Shown here piece after piece: positions 44,401-52,998 of a stretch of 64,000 nt of DNA (position 1 is its first letter; each line of letters begins with the position of its first letter). The translations under genes were made by a program, and so were the position numbers. The notes under the pieces are model-generated. The model was not told the DNA's origin. It made no database searches and saw nothing but the letters and a program-made list of their open reading frames with translations. The stretch lies in the NCBI GenBank assembly GCA_016195085.1, contig JACQAG010000005.1, positions 1-64,000 of the forward strand, in the 5' to 3' direction. The DNA comes from Pseudomonadota bacterium (GTDB taxonomy: Bacteria > Pseudomonadota > Alphaproteobacteria > SHVZ01).

Positions 44401-45608
44401 AGATCGACGTGCTGAGGGTGCTGCCCGACAAGCTGCCGACCGACGACCCGGCCGCGCGCCGGGCGATCGGTCATGTGATGGATGCACTTGGCTCGGTCGG
44501 CAAGAGCCTCGCCAATATTGCGGCCAGCGCCACAAGAGGGCGAAGGATCGTCAGCAATCTGACGGAGTTCGTCAGAGCCGAGCCCTCGGAGCAGAAGCCA
44601 AGCGACCTCGTGGAGACCGTTCGGGTCGCGGGCCGCCTCATGCGGATCTCGCTGCCGGCATCGGCGCGGCTCGAGGTCGAAGCCGAGAGCGGTTCGGTGC
44701 TGGCGCGACACGATCCGATCAAGATCGAGCAGGTTCTGCTCAACCTTTGCCTCAACGCAGCTCACGCGCTCGAGGGCCGTCCCGGGCACATTCGCATCAA
44801 GCTCGAGCCGCTGCGCACCGATGGCGGCCGAACCGAGGCCTTGCGCGCCGCCGGCATGGATGGAGCCGCCAGACACCACGTCATCAAACGGGATTCCGAG
44901 GGCTGGGTGCACCACTGGCGGGGATTGATGACGGCGGACCGCTACGTGCGGATCGATGTCGCCGACAGCGGCTCGGGCATGAGCGAGGCGACGATGTCGC
45001 GCATGTTTGAAACGTTCTTCACCACCAAGCCGAAAGGCGTTGGGACCGGCCTCGGTCTCGCCTCGGTCGCGAGCATCGTCGATGCCCATGGTGGCGCCAT
45101 CCATGTGCGCTCGCGTTCAGGCGAGGGAACGGTGTTCTCGTTATACCTGCCGGCGATGCAGACGATCGAAGCGGAGCCGCGCGAGGCCGTACCGTCGATT
45201 TCCGAGCCCGAAAAGGAATCCGCGCCCGGTTCCGCACCTCGAGGGCTTCGCGTGCTCGTCGTCGACGACGAGGAACACCTGGCGGAACTGATGGAGCTGT
45301 CGCTCGAAAGGGCCGGCTATGCGGTCGAACGGTTTACCGATGCTACCGGCGCTGCGGCACGGTTGGAGCGGGATCCCGATACCGTGGACCTCGTCGTGAC
45401 CGACCAGACCATGCCGGGCCTGACCGGCGCCATGCTGGCCGAAAGGGCAGTGGCCTTGCGGCCCGGCCTACCGGTCCTGTTGTGCACGGGCTATTCCGCC
45501 CGGCTCATCGACGAAGAGCAGCTTCCCAAGGGCGTGGCCGCGATGATGCGCAAGCCCTTCACGCCCAAGGATCTGACCGACCGCGTCGCCCGCCTGCTCG
45601 CCGCCTGA
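41412..45608 (+). CDS. giant hybrid histidine kinase with five PAS domains
   Basis: 1398 residues. TM1 (about 23-46), a periplasmic PDC/Cache-type sensor domain (about 47-290), TM2 (VASAMLIVSLALAALLLWLG), then PAS A (about 337). Three nearly alike PAS-7-type repeats start near residues 445, 566 and 689, and a fifth PAS near 837. DHp follows with phospho-His about 978 (TVAHDFNNLLTVVLG), then HATPase_c (LNLCLNAAHALEG, DSGSGMS, GTGLGLASV) and a C-terminal receiver with Asp1331 (VVTDQTMPG) and Lys in MRKPFTP. A membrane kinase that signals by phosphorelay. Ligand unknown. Start at 41412 or the Met at 41418. Confidence 0.93.
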   Translation: MRMIGPAAPGNMVGGWTSRLRNRVFVVGLAVIVALWIGAFYFLQLLRQAELTQARRDTANLALAFDEQLVRTLKGIDRGMLSLKRQLERDPRSFDLTAAVAEESLFEDVVLQVAIADAAGWLTAVSAAAPPTPVTVADRVHFLVHVERDTGEPFISVPVLSRTTGKWGLQMTRRLNHPDGSFAGVISVTIDPSYLARFYGTVDLGKQGTVTVVGSDGIVRARAGPGNEASLVGPGQSVLDAPMFTQPAPAGNFAAKCRFDGTDRVYSYRRLRGFPLIVVVGFGMDDIMADLPSDVTVASAMLIVSLALAALLLWLGRELERKRRDQSELVAERRRLREVVDAVDGPLALFDTEGRIQFWNEGFIRFYPKIAPLLRVGLKRAQIRQALIELGYLASDPVLVANTQSPAEFPYRTLDGRQLFVRRTVMADGALLISTTDITALRKAELRLEAAIRAIDGGFALFDAEDRLVLCNDAFRAEMSPIADCIETGMTIADIYRMSWDAGMASTALPGEMKEAWVERWLNVHRAADGTPIELHRGRIRRAAWFRTAADEVVRVTADVTDLRRAELRLQSAIRAMDGGFALFDDEDRLILCNDAYREELQPIADRIRPGLTFHELYGMGWDAGLALPSALLGETREEWIERRYRHHRLADGVRTELHRDGRSWSSARFRSAEGEIVRVTMEITDLRQAERRLAAAIAAVNDGFALFDAEDRLVLCNDGYRREVEHAADKIVPGMTFQEVCALAWDAGLVGETRPEETRESYLEHRLALHHAADGRPLEIRRNERKLRIAEYRTAEGEVVRVSADVTDLDEKEAELRRLLVQNELLSEATLARRTFMLQAVMDGMPDGLVILDESRHAVFWNHGFLRLCGLADAVDGNDAAFLKQAGLEQLFGAFRLPPDVVQELTTGEDSVAERMLADGRSLRFQLLDAGGRNELLWVSDMSGRLRQEAERLALSERLLLAQKNDAVGTIVSTVAHDFNNLLTVVLGFASLSQAQIDVLRVLPDKLPTDDPAARRAIGHVMDALGSVGKSLANIAASATRGRRIVSNLTEFVRAEPSEQKPSDLVETVRVAGRLMRISLPASARLEVEAESGSVLARHDPIKIEQVLLNLCLNAAHALEGRPGHIRIKLEPLRTDGGRTEALRAAGMDGAARHHVIKRDSEGWVHHWRGLMTADRYVRIDVADSGSGMSEATMSRMFETFFTTKPKGVGTGLGLASVASIVDAHGGAIHVRSRSGEGTVFSLYLPAMQTIEAEPREAVPSISEPEKESAPGSAPRGLRVLVVDDEEHLAELMELSLERAGYAVERFTDATGAAARLERDPDTVDLVVTDQTMPGLTGAMLAERAVALRPGLPVLLCTGYSARLIDEEQLPKGVAAMMRKPFTPKDLTDRVARLLAA
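42745..43850 (+). repeat. three tandem PAS repeats inside the kinase gene
   Basis: The phrase GGFALFDAEDRLVLCND and its variants begins each unit, near 42780, 43146 and 43515. Spacing is about 366 and 372 bp. Each unit ends with VVRVTADVTDLRRAE or a similar string. This suggests recent internal duplication of one PAS module. Confidence 0.85.
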
Positions 45609-45687
45609 GGCGCATCGGGCCGGGACGCTGCTTTACAACGTGTCGGTGTGCGGACGCCCTTGCCGGCGCCCCGGAAACATGCCCCAC

Positions 45688-45739
45688 AGTGTCCCGCCCC
45701 TGAAATTCCTCTGCGAATTTCAGGGATAAGCGGGCCACT
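45688..45739. repeat. palindromic repeat with TGAAATTC core, copy 2
   Basis: Inner arms CCCTGAAATTC (45698-45708) and GAATTTCAGGG (45715-45725), outer arms AGTGTCCCGC (45688-45697) and GCGGGCCACT (45730-45739, one mismatch). It shares the outer/inner pattern of the palindrome at 32053-32109. It lies downstream of the giant kinase gene and may act as terminator. Confidence 0.7.
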
Positions 45740-45867
45740 AATCTTTGGAATCTGAATCACACCAGGGCAAACCAGCCGGCCTGCCATGGACAGCGGCGTG
45801 AGCTTCCGGCTAGGCTCGTTTCCGAGAAGAAAATCCGATCTCGACGCACCACCATACGGAGGGCACC

Positions 45868-47460
45868 ATGGCGAAGCGTATTGGCTCGTTCGGCGCCGTC
45901 GCGGTAAGCGCAATCTTGACAGCGGCGATGCTGAGCGCACCGGCGGCGGCGCAGCAGAAGGTGCTGCGCTACATTCCCCAGGCCAATCTCGGCACCATGG
46001 ATCCGGTGATCAACACCTCGTCCATCGTCCATCAGCACTCCTACATGATCTATGACAACCTCTTTGCCTTCGACTCGGAGTTCCGGCCACAGCCGCAGAT
46101 GGTGGAGAGCTGGACGCTGAGCCAGGACGGGCTCACCTACACCTTCAAGCTCAGAGACGCGCTCAAGTTCCACGACGGCACTCCGGTGCGCGCGGCCGAT
46201 GCGGTGCAATCGATCAAGCGCTGGTCGGCGCGCGACGTCGCCGGGCGCCGGATGGTCGAGCTCGGCATGGATTTGAAAGTCGTCGACGACAAGACCTTCA
46301 CGCTCACCATGAAGGAGAAATGGGGCCAGGTTCTGGACTCGCTCTCCAAGCTGTCCTCGAGCGCGCTCTATGTCATGCGCGAGAAGGAAGCCTCCGTGGA
46401 TCCGACCGCGCAGATCACCGAGACCATCGGCTCCGGTCCGTTCCGCTTCAACAAGGAGCTGTTCGTTCCCGGCAGCAAGATCGTCTATGACCGCAATCCC
46501 GACTACAAGCCGCGCTCGGAGCCGGTAAGCATGTATGCCGGCGGCCGGGTGGCCAAGGTCGACCGCGTGGAATGGAGCATCATCACCGACACCAACACCG
46601 CGACCGCGGCGCTCAACGCCGGTGAGGTCGATATCTACGAGACCCCGCCTTTGGATTTTCTGCCCACGCTCCGCAAGAACAAGGACATCGTGGTGCGCGT
46701 CAACAACCCGACGGGTGCCATGGGCATCGTCCGGCCGAACCATCTGCACCCGCCCTTCAACAACGTGAAGGCGCGCGAAGCCCTCCTGCACATGGTCGAC
46801 CAAGAAGACTATATGCGCGCCGCCGTCGGCTCCGATCCGTCGAATTGGCGCGTGTGCTGGGCCTACTTGGTCTGCGGCACCACGACCGCGACCGAGGCCG
46901 GAGCGGAGAGCTTGCGCAAGCCGGACATTGCCTTGGCGAAGCGCCTTGTGCAGGAGTCGGGCTACAAGGGCGAGCCGGTCGTGGTGGTGCAGCCGACCGA
47001 TCAGCAGATCATCCGCGACTTCACCGAGGTCACCATCCAGAAGCTGAAGGAGATCGGCTTCAACGTCGACGTCAAGGCGGTCGATTGGGGTACGATGCTG
47101 GCGATCCGCGCCAAACAGGATCCGCCGGGGCAGGGTGGCTGGAACATCACCCACACCTGGTCCTTCGGCCTCGAGCTCGGCAATGCAGTCACCAACTTCT
47201 CGCTCACGTCGAGCTGCGATCGCAAGGGCTGGCCGGGTTGGGTCTGCGATGAGGAGACCGAGAAGCTGCGCGACGATTGGGCGCGGGCGCCGGATCTGGC
47301 CGCCCGCAAGGTGGTCGGCGAGAAGCTGCAGCGCCGGGCCTTGCAAGTGGTGCATTTCGTGCCGCTCGGCCAGTTCTTCCAGCCCGTCGCCTTCCGCTCG
47401 AACATCAAGGGCATGATCGAGGCGGCGATCCCGGTGCTCTGGAACGTCGAGAAGCAGTAG
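45868..47460 (+). CDS. peptide/nickel-type ABC binding protein
   Basis: 530 residues, SBP_bac_5 family, with a signal peptide (MAKRIGSFGAVAVSAILTAA...SAPAAAQQ) and ACGGAGGGCACC before the ATG. Conserved parts: LRYIPQANLGTMDPVINTSSIVHQHSY, YTFKLRDALKFHDGTPVRAADAVQSIKRW, and GSGPFRFNKELFVPGSKIVYDRNPDY. It has no permease or ATPase gene next to it, so it depends on a transporter elsewhere. It binds a peptide-like ligand in the periplasm. Confidence 0.92.
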   Translation: MAKRIGSFGAVAVSAILTAAMLSAPAAAQQKVLRYIPQANLGTMDPVINTSSIVHQHSYMIYDNLFAFDSEFRPQPQMVESWTLSQDGLTYTFKLRDALKFHDGTPVRAADAVQSIKRWSARDVAGRRMVELGMDLKVVDDKTFTLTMKEKWGQVLDSLSKLSSSALYVMREKEASVDPTAQITETIGSGPFRFNKELFVPGSKIVYDRNPDYKPRSEPVSMYAGGRVAKVDRVEWSIITDTNTATAALNAGEVDIYETPPLDFLPTLRKNKDIVVRVNNPTGAMGIVRPNHLHPPFNNVKAREALLHMVDQEDYMRAAVGSDPSNWRVCWAYLVCGTTTATEAGAESLRKPDIALAKRLVQESGYKGEPVVVVQPTDQQIIRDFTEVTIQKLKEIGFNVDVKAVDWGTMLAIRAKQDPPGQGGWNITHTWSFGLELGNAVTNFSLTSSCDRKGWPGWVCDEETEKLRDDWARAPDLAARKVVGEKLQRRALQVVHFVPLGQFFQPVAFRSNIKGMIEAAIPVLWNVEKQ

Positions 47461-47544
47461 GCGCGACCGCGTGGTGCGCCCTTGCCCGGCCATTCCCCCG
47501 TCATCGGTGGGGAGGGCCGATGCCGGGGAGCGTATGGAGTTCGG

Positions 47545-48090
47545 TTAGCCGTTCGCCGCTCTGGCCGTCATCCGCGGCGATCTGAGCCGCGGAAGCGGTT
47601 GGGGAGCCGGCGTTGCTTCGTTGATGAGGTAAAGCGCGCCAAAGAGCATGTCGACCGTCGCGCTGGTGCTCGACAGCGGCGCGATGATGATCTCGTAGCG
47701 ATAGAACTCGCGCGCGGTCCAGGGGGGGAGATTGCGCACCTAGTGCGGCATGCGGGTGTGGACGGCGCTCAGGTAGGCGTTGAAAACGCTCTGCCAGCCC
47801 GGGCCGTATTCCTTCTCATTGACGGCGGTGCCGGTGAATTCCCTATTGGCCCATCGGCGAATCTCCGTGCCGACGAGCCGGTATCGGAAGCTGACCGGCT
47901 CCCTCGCGACGTCTACCAGAAATAGGCATGAGAGAAGATGCGGTATCTCTTGCGGCTCGATGTCCGAGCGGCTCGGCAGGCGGTTATCGACGTGCTTGCT
48001 TAGCCAATAGTCATGCGCCTCTTTGACGACCTGCGTCTCGAATGGCCACCGGACACTCGGCAGCGCCACGTCGGCTATCGCAATTCCCAT
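47545..48090 (-). pseudogene. PAS-domain (DUF/PAS_5-type) gene broken by a stop codon
   Basis: It starts at ATG 48090 (MGIAIADVALPSVRWPFE) after GGAGAGGG and encodes a PAS_5-like protein: NRLPSRSDIEPQEIPHLLSCLFLVDVAREPVSFRYRLVGTEIRRW. An in-frame TAG at 47742-47740 (after HTRMPH) interrupts it, and the same frame continues as VRNLPPWTAREFYRYEIIIAPLSSTSATVDMLFGALYL, which is the expected C-terminal strand. So one nonsense codon splits an otherwise complete domain. Pseudogene, readthrough or sequencing error are all possible. Confidence 0.75.
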
Positions 48091-48314
48091 TTGGTTACCC
48101 TCTCCAACGTATCGGCCAGGGCTCAGCTCGGGGGCTTGTCGGATCTCTGCATCGGTTCGAGAGCCTCGACCGTACGCTTCGGCCGGCACCAAGTCTTTGC
48201 CGCGGACTGAATAGTTCTGAAGCGGGACGCGGCGCTGCAGTCGGCGGCTAGGATTCTCACCCTTGAACACGATTAAATCTGAGTTTTTCTGAAAATCGCC
48301 TACAATTGTTGGCC

Positions 48315-51194
48315 ATGGTTCGGGTAGCGGAGACGCGCGCGACGATCGCGTTCGGACGCTTGGCGGTCCTGCCCCATCGACGCGAGCTTCGCATCGACGA
48401 TTGTCCGATCGAGCTCGGCAGCCGCGCGTTCGATGTGCTGATGGCGCTCATCGATGCTCGGGGCTCGGTGGTCAGCAAAGATGCGTTGATGGATCGAGTT
48501 TGGCCGGGCAGAATCGTCGAAGAGAATAGTCTTCAGTCGCAGATCTCCATGCTGCGCAAGGCATTCGGCACGGAGCGCGGCCTCATCCGCACGGTGGCGG
48601 GACGCGGCTACCAATTCATCGGCGAGCCGAGCGCGCGCGAAGCGGCTGTGGACGCGCCGAAGGTTCCAGCAGCGGCAACCGGCACCACCGCGCCGATACG
48701 CCCGCCGACCAATCTTTCCGAGCCCCTGTCCGAACTGATCGGACGCGAAAGCGAGCTTGCGGAGGTTGCCGCACTGCTCGGGGACAACCGGCTGGTTACG
48801 CTGACCGGGGCGGGCGGCATCGGCAAGACGCGCATCGCACTTGCCGCAGCCAGAGTTTTGCTGCCGACGTTTCCCGACGGAGTTTGGGTGGCGGAGCTCG
48901 GGCCGCTGTCGGATCCGGATTTTGTCGCGACGACCGTGGCAAACGCGCTCAATCTGAAGCTTGATGCCGAAGCGACGACCGCCGAGCACATCGCTGAGGC
49001 AGTGAGCTCGAAGCGCGTCATGCTGGTGCTCGACAATTGCGAGCACGTCATCGTGCCGGCGGCAAGGATGGCCGAGGCGCTCATGCGCGCAAATTCAGCC
49101 ATCCGCGTGGTCGCCACGAGCCGCGAGCCGCTGCGAGCCGAGGGCGAGCGCATCTATAATTTACCACCGCTCAGCGTGCCGGCTGTCGGAGCCGAAGATC
49201 CGGAAGAGGTGCTCAGAACCGGGGCGGTCAGGCTGTTTCTGGCGCGAATGCTGGCGCAGGAGCGGTACTTTGTCCGAGACGAGCGTCTGACCCGGGGCAT
49301 GGCGACGATTTGCCGGCGGTTGGACGGCATTCCGCTTGCGATCGAGCTGGCCGCGGCGCGTGCATCGACGCTCGGCATAGAAGGTCTAGCGGCAAGGCTC
49401 GACGACCGGTTCAGCCTCCTGACCGGCGGCCGTCGCACGGCATTGCCGCGCCATCAGATGCTGAGGGCGACGCTGGACTGGAGCTACGAGTTGCTTTCCG
49501 AGCCGGAGCGCGCGGTTTTGCGGCGCCTCGCGGCGTTCGCCGGCGGATTTTCGCTGGAGGGTGCGGTTGCGCTGGCGGTCGGAGGGCCTATCTCTGCGTC
49601 CGATGTCGTGGACACGCTCGCAGACTTGGTTGCGAAATCGCTCGTCGGCGCAGAGGTCGATCGCTCGGCTCTCCCTTACCGCCTACTGGAGACCACGCGG
49701 GCCTATGCCTTGGAAAAACTCTCCGAGAGCGGCGAATTCGCAAAGGTCGCCCGCCGCCGCGCCGAGTTCCTCCGCGATCTCTTGCTTCGTGCCGAGATTG
49801 AATTGGAGACCCGCTCCGCGGCCGACTGGGTGAATGCTTATGGCCGAAGCATCGACGACGTCCGGCTGGCTCTGGACTGGGCATTCTCCCCGGCCGGGGA
49901 CGCCAATCTAGGCGTCGATCTCACCGTCGCCTCGGTGCCGCTCTGGGTGCAACGGGAGTCGATGGACGAGTGCCGCCGCTGCGTCGAACGGGCGCTGGGC
50001 AGCCTCGAAGCGGGATCGACGGACGCGAGCCTGAGGGCGATGAAGCTCAATTCGGCTTTGGGATTGTCGCTGACCTTTGCCAAGGGGCATGTACACAGGG
50101 CCGGCGATGCCTGGACCGCCGCGCTTGAAATTGCCGAAAGGCTCGGAGACGCAGAGTATCAATTGCGGGCGCTCTGGGGGCTCTGGGCTTATCGGCTCAG
50201 CGTCGGTGAATGCCGGGCCGCGCTCGGGCTGGCGCGGCGGTTCGGTCGGATTGCGATGTGCAACGCCGATGGCGTCAACCAGGCCATCGGCGATCGCATG
50301 ATGGGTTTCTCGCTCTACTACCTCGGGGACCATGCTGCCGCCCAATGGCATATGGAGCGGATGCTGGCGGGATATCCAGCCCGCTCCGGCCCCTCTCACA
50401 TCAACCGCTTTCACTATGATCAGAGGTCGACGGCAAAGGCTATTCTGGCGCGGATTCTCTGGCTTCAGGGATTCGCGGACCAATCCATGGTCGCGGCTCG
50501 ATCGGCCGTAGAAGACGCGGGATCGATCGATCATGCGATATCGCACTGCTACGTGCTGGCGGCGGCGATGTGTCCGCTTGCGATCTTGGTGGGCGATCTG
50601 GCGTCGGCGGAACGTGCCGTGGCGATGCTGCACGATGTCGCAGCCGACCGCATGCTCGGTGTCTGGCCGACCTGGGGCCGCTGTTGGAACGCGGTCATGC
50701 TCATGCAACGCGGCGACACGGCCTCCGGGTTGCGCGCCCTCGAGGCCTCGCTCCCGCAGCTCCGCGAGACGCGATTTGCGCTCTCATGCACGGCGTTTCT
50801 CGGTGCGATGGCAGAAGGTTTGGGGAACACCGGCAAAGCGGCGCAGGGTCTAGCGCTCGTCGACGAGGCGTTGGAACGCTCCCAACGCAATGAAGAGCTC
50901 TGGTATGTCGCCGAATTGCTACGCCTCAAAGGCGAGCTGGTGCTGGCTGAAGACGACGGGAAGCACAGTGCCGCGGCTGAGGAGCATTTCCTCCAAGCCC
51001 TCGACTGGGCAAGCCGGCAAGGCGCGCTCTCCTGGGAGCTTCGCGCCGCCATGAGCCTCGCCAAATTGCGGTGCAAGCAAGCCAAGCCCAAGGAGGCGCT
51101 GGCGCTTCTTGCGGGAGTCTATGGTCGCTTCAAGGAAGGCTTCCAAACGGCGGATCTCCGGGCCGCGAAGGCGCTGGTCGAGGCGCTGAGCTAG
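48315..51194 (+). CDS. winged-helix / STAND ATPase / TPR transcription regulator
   Basis: 959 residues from ATG 48315 (a TTG at 48306 is also possible). The N-terminal OmpR/PhoB-type winged helix (about 10-103: LGSRAFDVLMALIDARGSVVSKDALMDRVWP, LRKAFGTERGLIRTVAGRGYQF) binds DNA. A STAND/NB-ARC-like ATPase has the P-loop GAGGIGKT (about 165-172), LVLDNCEH as Walker B, and RVVATSREPL. The C-terminal half is helical TPR-like repeats. This is a signal-gated activator of the AfsR/MalT type. Its target is unknown. Divergent from the PAS pseudogene at 47545-48090. Confidence 0.88.
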   Translation: MVRVAETRATIAFGRLAVLPHRRELRIDDCPIELGSRAFDVLMALIDARGSVVSKDALMDRVWPGRIVEENSLQSQISMLRKAFGTERGLIRTVAGRGYQFIGEPSAREAAVDAPKVPAAATGTTAPIRPPTNLSEPLSELIGRESELAEVAALLGDNRLVTLTGAGGIGKTRIALAAARVLLPTFPDGVWVAELGPLSDPDFVATTVANALNLKLDAEATTAEHIAEAVSSKRVMLVLDNCEHVIVPAARMAEALMRANSAIRVVATSREPLRAEGERIYNLPPLSVPAVGAEDPEEVLRTGAVRLFLARMLAQERYFVRDERLTRGMATICRRLDGIPLAIELAAARASTLGIEGLAARLDDRFSLLTGGRRTALPRHQMLRATLDWSYELLSEPERAVLRRLAAFAGGFSLEGAVALAVGGPISASDVVDTLADLVAKSLVGAEVDRSALPYRLLETTRAYALEKLSESGEFAKVARRRAEFLRDLLLRAEIELETRSAADWVNAYGRSIDDVRLALDWAFSPAGDANLGVDLTVASVPLWVQRESMDECRRCVERALGSLEAGSTDASLRAMKLNSALGLSLTFAKGHVHRAGDAWTAALEIAERLGDAEYQLRALWGLWAYRLSVGECRAALGLARRFGRIAMCNADGVNQAIGDRMMGFSLYYLGDHAAAQWHMERMLAGYPARSGPSHINRFHYDQRSTAKAILARILWLQGFADQSMVAARSAVEDAGSIDHAISHCYVLAAAMCPLAILVGDLASAERAVAMLHDVAADRMLGVWPTWGRCWNAVMLMQRGDTASGLRALEASLPQLRETRFALSCTAFLGAMAEGLGNTGKAAQGLALVDEALERSQRNEELWYVAELLRLKGELVLAEDDGKHSAAAEEHFLQALDWASRQGALSWELRAAMSLAKLRCKQAKPKEALALLAGVYGRFKEGFQTADLRAAKALVEALS

Positions 51195-51231
51195 CGGTCG
51201 GCGAGGGCGTTCTGCCGAAGGCGAGGATTCG

Positions 51232-52782
51232 TCAGTCGTCCGCCGCGGCGCGTTGCGTCTCCGCCGGCCGCCCCGGCCGCGGCGGTCGACGCAGCAGCAA
51301 CAGGCAGGGGATGGCGAAGATCGCCACCGTCATGATCATGCGGAAGTCCTCGAGATAGGCGATCGTCTGCGCCTGACGATCGATTTCCTCGTTGAGCCTG
51401 GCCAGACCTTCGGCGGTCTCCAGGCTCCAGGCGTCGGGCAGCAACGGGACCCGAAAGGCGGGGCTGTAGGGTGTCGCCCGCTCGGCCAGCGCTGCATGGT
51501 TGACTTGCTGGTTGTGCGCCAAGAAGGCGGTCACCACCGAGATGCCGATGCTGCCCCCGGTGTTGCGCACCAAGGCGTAGAGGCCGGCGGCCTCGGTGCG
51601 ATGCTGCTGCGGCAAGGTGGCGAAGGTCATGGTCGAGAGCGGCACGAACAGGAACCCCATGCCGAAGCCCTGCAGAAACCCGGTCCATGAGATGGTCGAG
51701 ACCGAGACCTCCGGCGTGAAGCCGGTGTAGCGCCACAGCGCATAGGCCGCCATGCTGAATCCGAACAACATGATCAGCCGCGGATCGAACCGCCCGATGA
51801 GGCGGCTGACGCTGATCATGGCGCACAACGTGCCGATCCCGCGCGGCGCCATGATGATGCCGGCGGTCATCACCGGGTAGCCCATCAAGGTCTGCAGGAA
51901 CGGCGGCAGGAGCGCCATCGTCGACATCATCACCGAGGCGACGATGAACACCAGGACGAGGCCGGTTACGAAGGTGCGGTCGCCGAAGATCCTGGGGTCG
52001 AAGAACGGCCGATTGGTGGTGAGCGCGTGCACGATGAAGAGATAGAGGCAGAGGGCGGCGATCACCGCCTCGATCACGATTTCGGTCGAGCCGAACCAAT
52101 CCTTGAGTTCGCCGCGGTCGAGCAGCATCTGAAAGGCGCCGATGGCGAGGCTGAGCAAGGCGAAGCCCAGCGCATCGAGGGACCTGGCGCGGTCGATCGG
52201 CGTATCCGGCACGAAGGCGAGGATGCCGATGAGCGCCAGCAGGCCGAAGGGCAGGTTGATGTAGAAGATCCAGCGCCAATCGTAATACTCGGTCAGATAG
52301 CCGCCGAGCGTGGGGCCCAGTATCGGCGCCACCATCGTCCCCATGCCCCAGACCGCCATCGCCCAGCCATGACGCTCCTTGGGATAGGTGTCGAACATGA
52401 GGGCCTGGGACAGCGGCACCAAGGCGGCGCCGAACACGCCTTGCAGCAGCCGAAAGACCACGAGCTCGGTGAGCGAGGTGGCGATGCCGCACAGCATGGA
52501 GGCGACGACGAAGCCGCTGACGGAGATCACGAACAGCCGTTTGCGGCCGAGCCGCGCGGCGACGAACCCGGTGCTGGGCGTGGCGATGGCGGCGGCCACG
52601 ATATAGGAGGTCAAGACCCAGGAGATCTGGTCCTGGGTCGCCGACAGGCTGCCTTGCATATGCGGCAGGGCCACATTGGCGATGGTGGTGTCCAGCGCCT
52701 GCATGACGGTGGCCAGCATCACGCAGATAGTGATGAGGGTGCGCCTGGACGTGCGCTGGGCGAGGCCGATAGCGCGGATCAC
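51232..52782 (-). CDS. DHA2-family (EmrB/QacA-type) drug efflux MFS transporter
   Basis: About 516 residues with 14 hydrophobic segments. It starts at GTG 52782 after GGGAGC. The early LDTTIANVALPHMQGSL is the DHA2 motif D1, and ARLGRKRLFVIS is motif A; EYYDWRWIFYINLPFGLLALI is also diagnostic. It exports drugs or toxic compounds by proton antiport, usually with an EmrA-type adaptor, but none is adjacent here. No regulator next to it except the STAND protein, convergent at its end. Confidence 0.92.
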   Translation of the reverse strand: MIRAIGLAQRTSRRTLITICVMLATVMQALDTTIANVALPHMQGSLSATQDQISWVLTSYIVAAAIATPSTGFVAARLGRKRLFVISVSGFVVASMLCGIATSLTELVVFRLLQGVFGAALVPLSQALMFDTYPKERHGWAMAVWGMGTMVAPILGPTLGGYLTEYYDWRWIFYINLPFGLLALIGILAFVPDTPIDRARSLDALGFALLSLAIGAFQMLLDRGELKDWFGSTEIVIEAVIAALCLYLFIVHALTTNRPFFDPRIFGDRTFVTGLVLVFIVASVMMSTMALLPPFLQTLMGYPVMTAGIIMAPRGIGTLCAMISVSRLIGRFDPRLIMLFGFSMAAYALWRYTGFTPEVSVSTISWTGFLQGFGMGFLFVPLSTMTFATLPQQHRTEAAGLYALVRNTGGSIGISVVTAFLAHNQQVNHAALAERATPYSPAFRVPLLPDAWSLETAEGLARLNEEIDRQAQTIAYLEDFRMIMTVAIFAIPCLLLLRRPPRPGRPAETQRAAADD

Positions 52783-52998
52783 CGCTCCCACTCGATCACG
52801 TCGAACTCCGGATTCTCGTCCAAATCGGCCTCTCGGACTGTATCGCAGGCCCGGTTGCAATGAAACGGTCACGCCGTTCCAGCGCCTTGCTTCTCGCTTG
52901 ACGCGGGAAGCGGCTATGATCGGGCAATTCGAGAGCCGTCTCGCCCGCCCGCAACATCCGCGGGGTCGCCGGCCGCATCCGGCGCCGGGACGGAGCCA

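Noticed and set aside
41388-45104. Long minus-strand frame (1238 codons) opposite the giant kinase
   Set aside because: It is the antisense image of the kinase gene in GC-rich DNA; it has Arg/Gly/Asp-biased, domainless sequence and no promoter or ribosome site.
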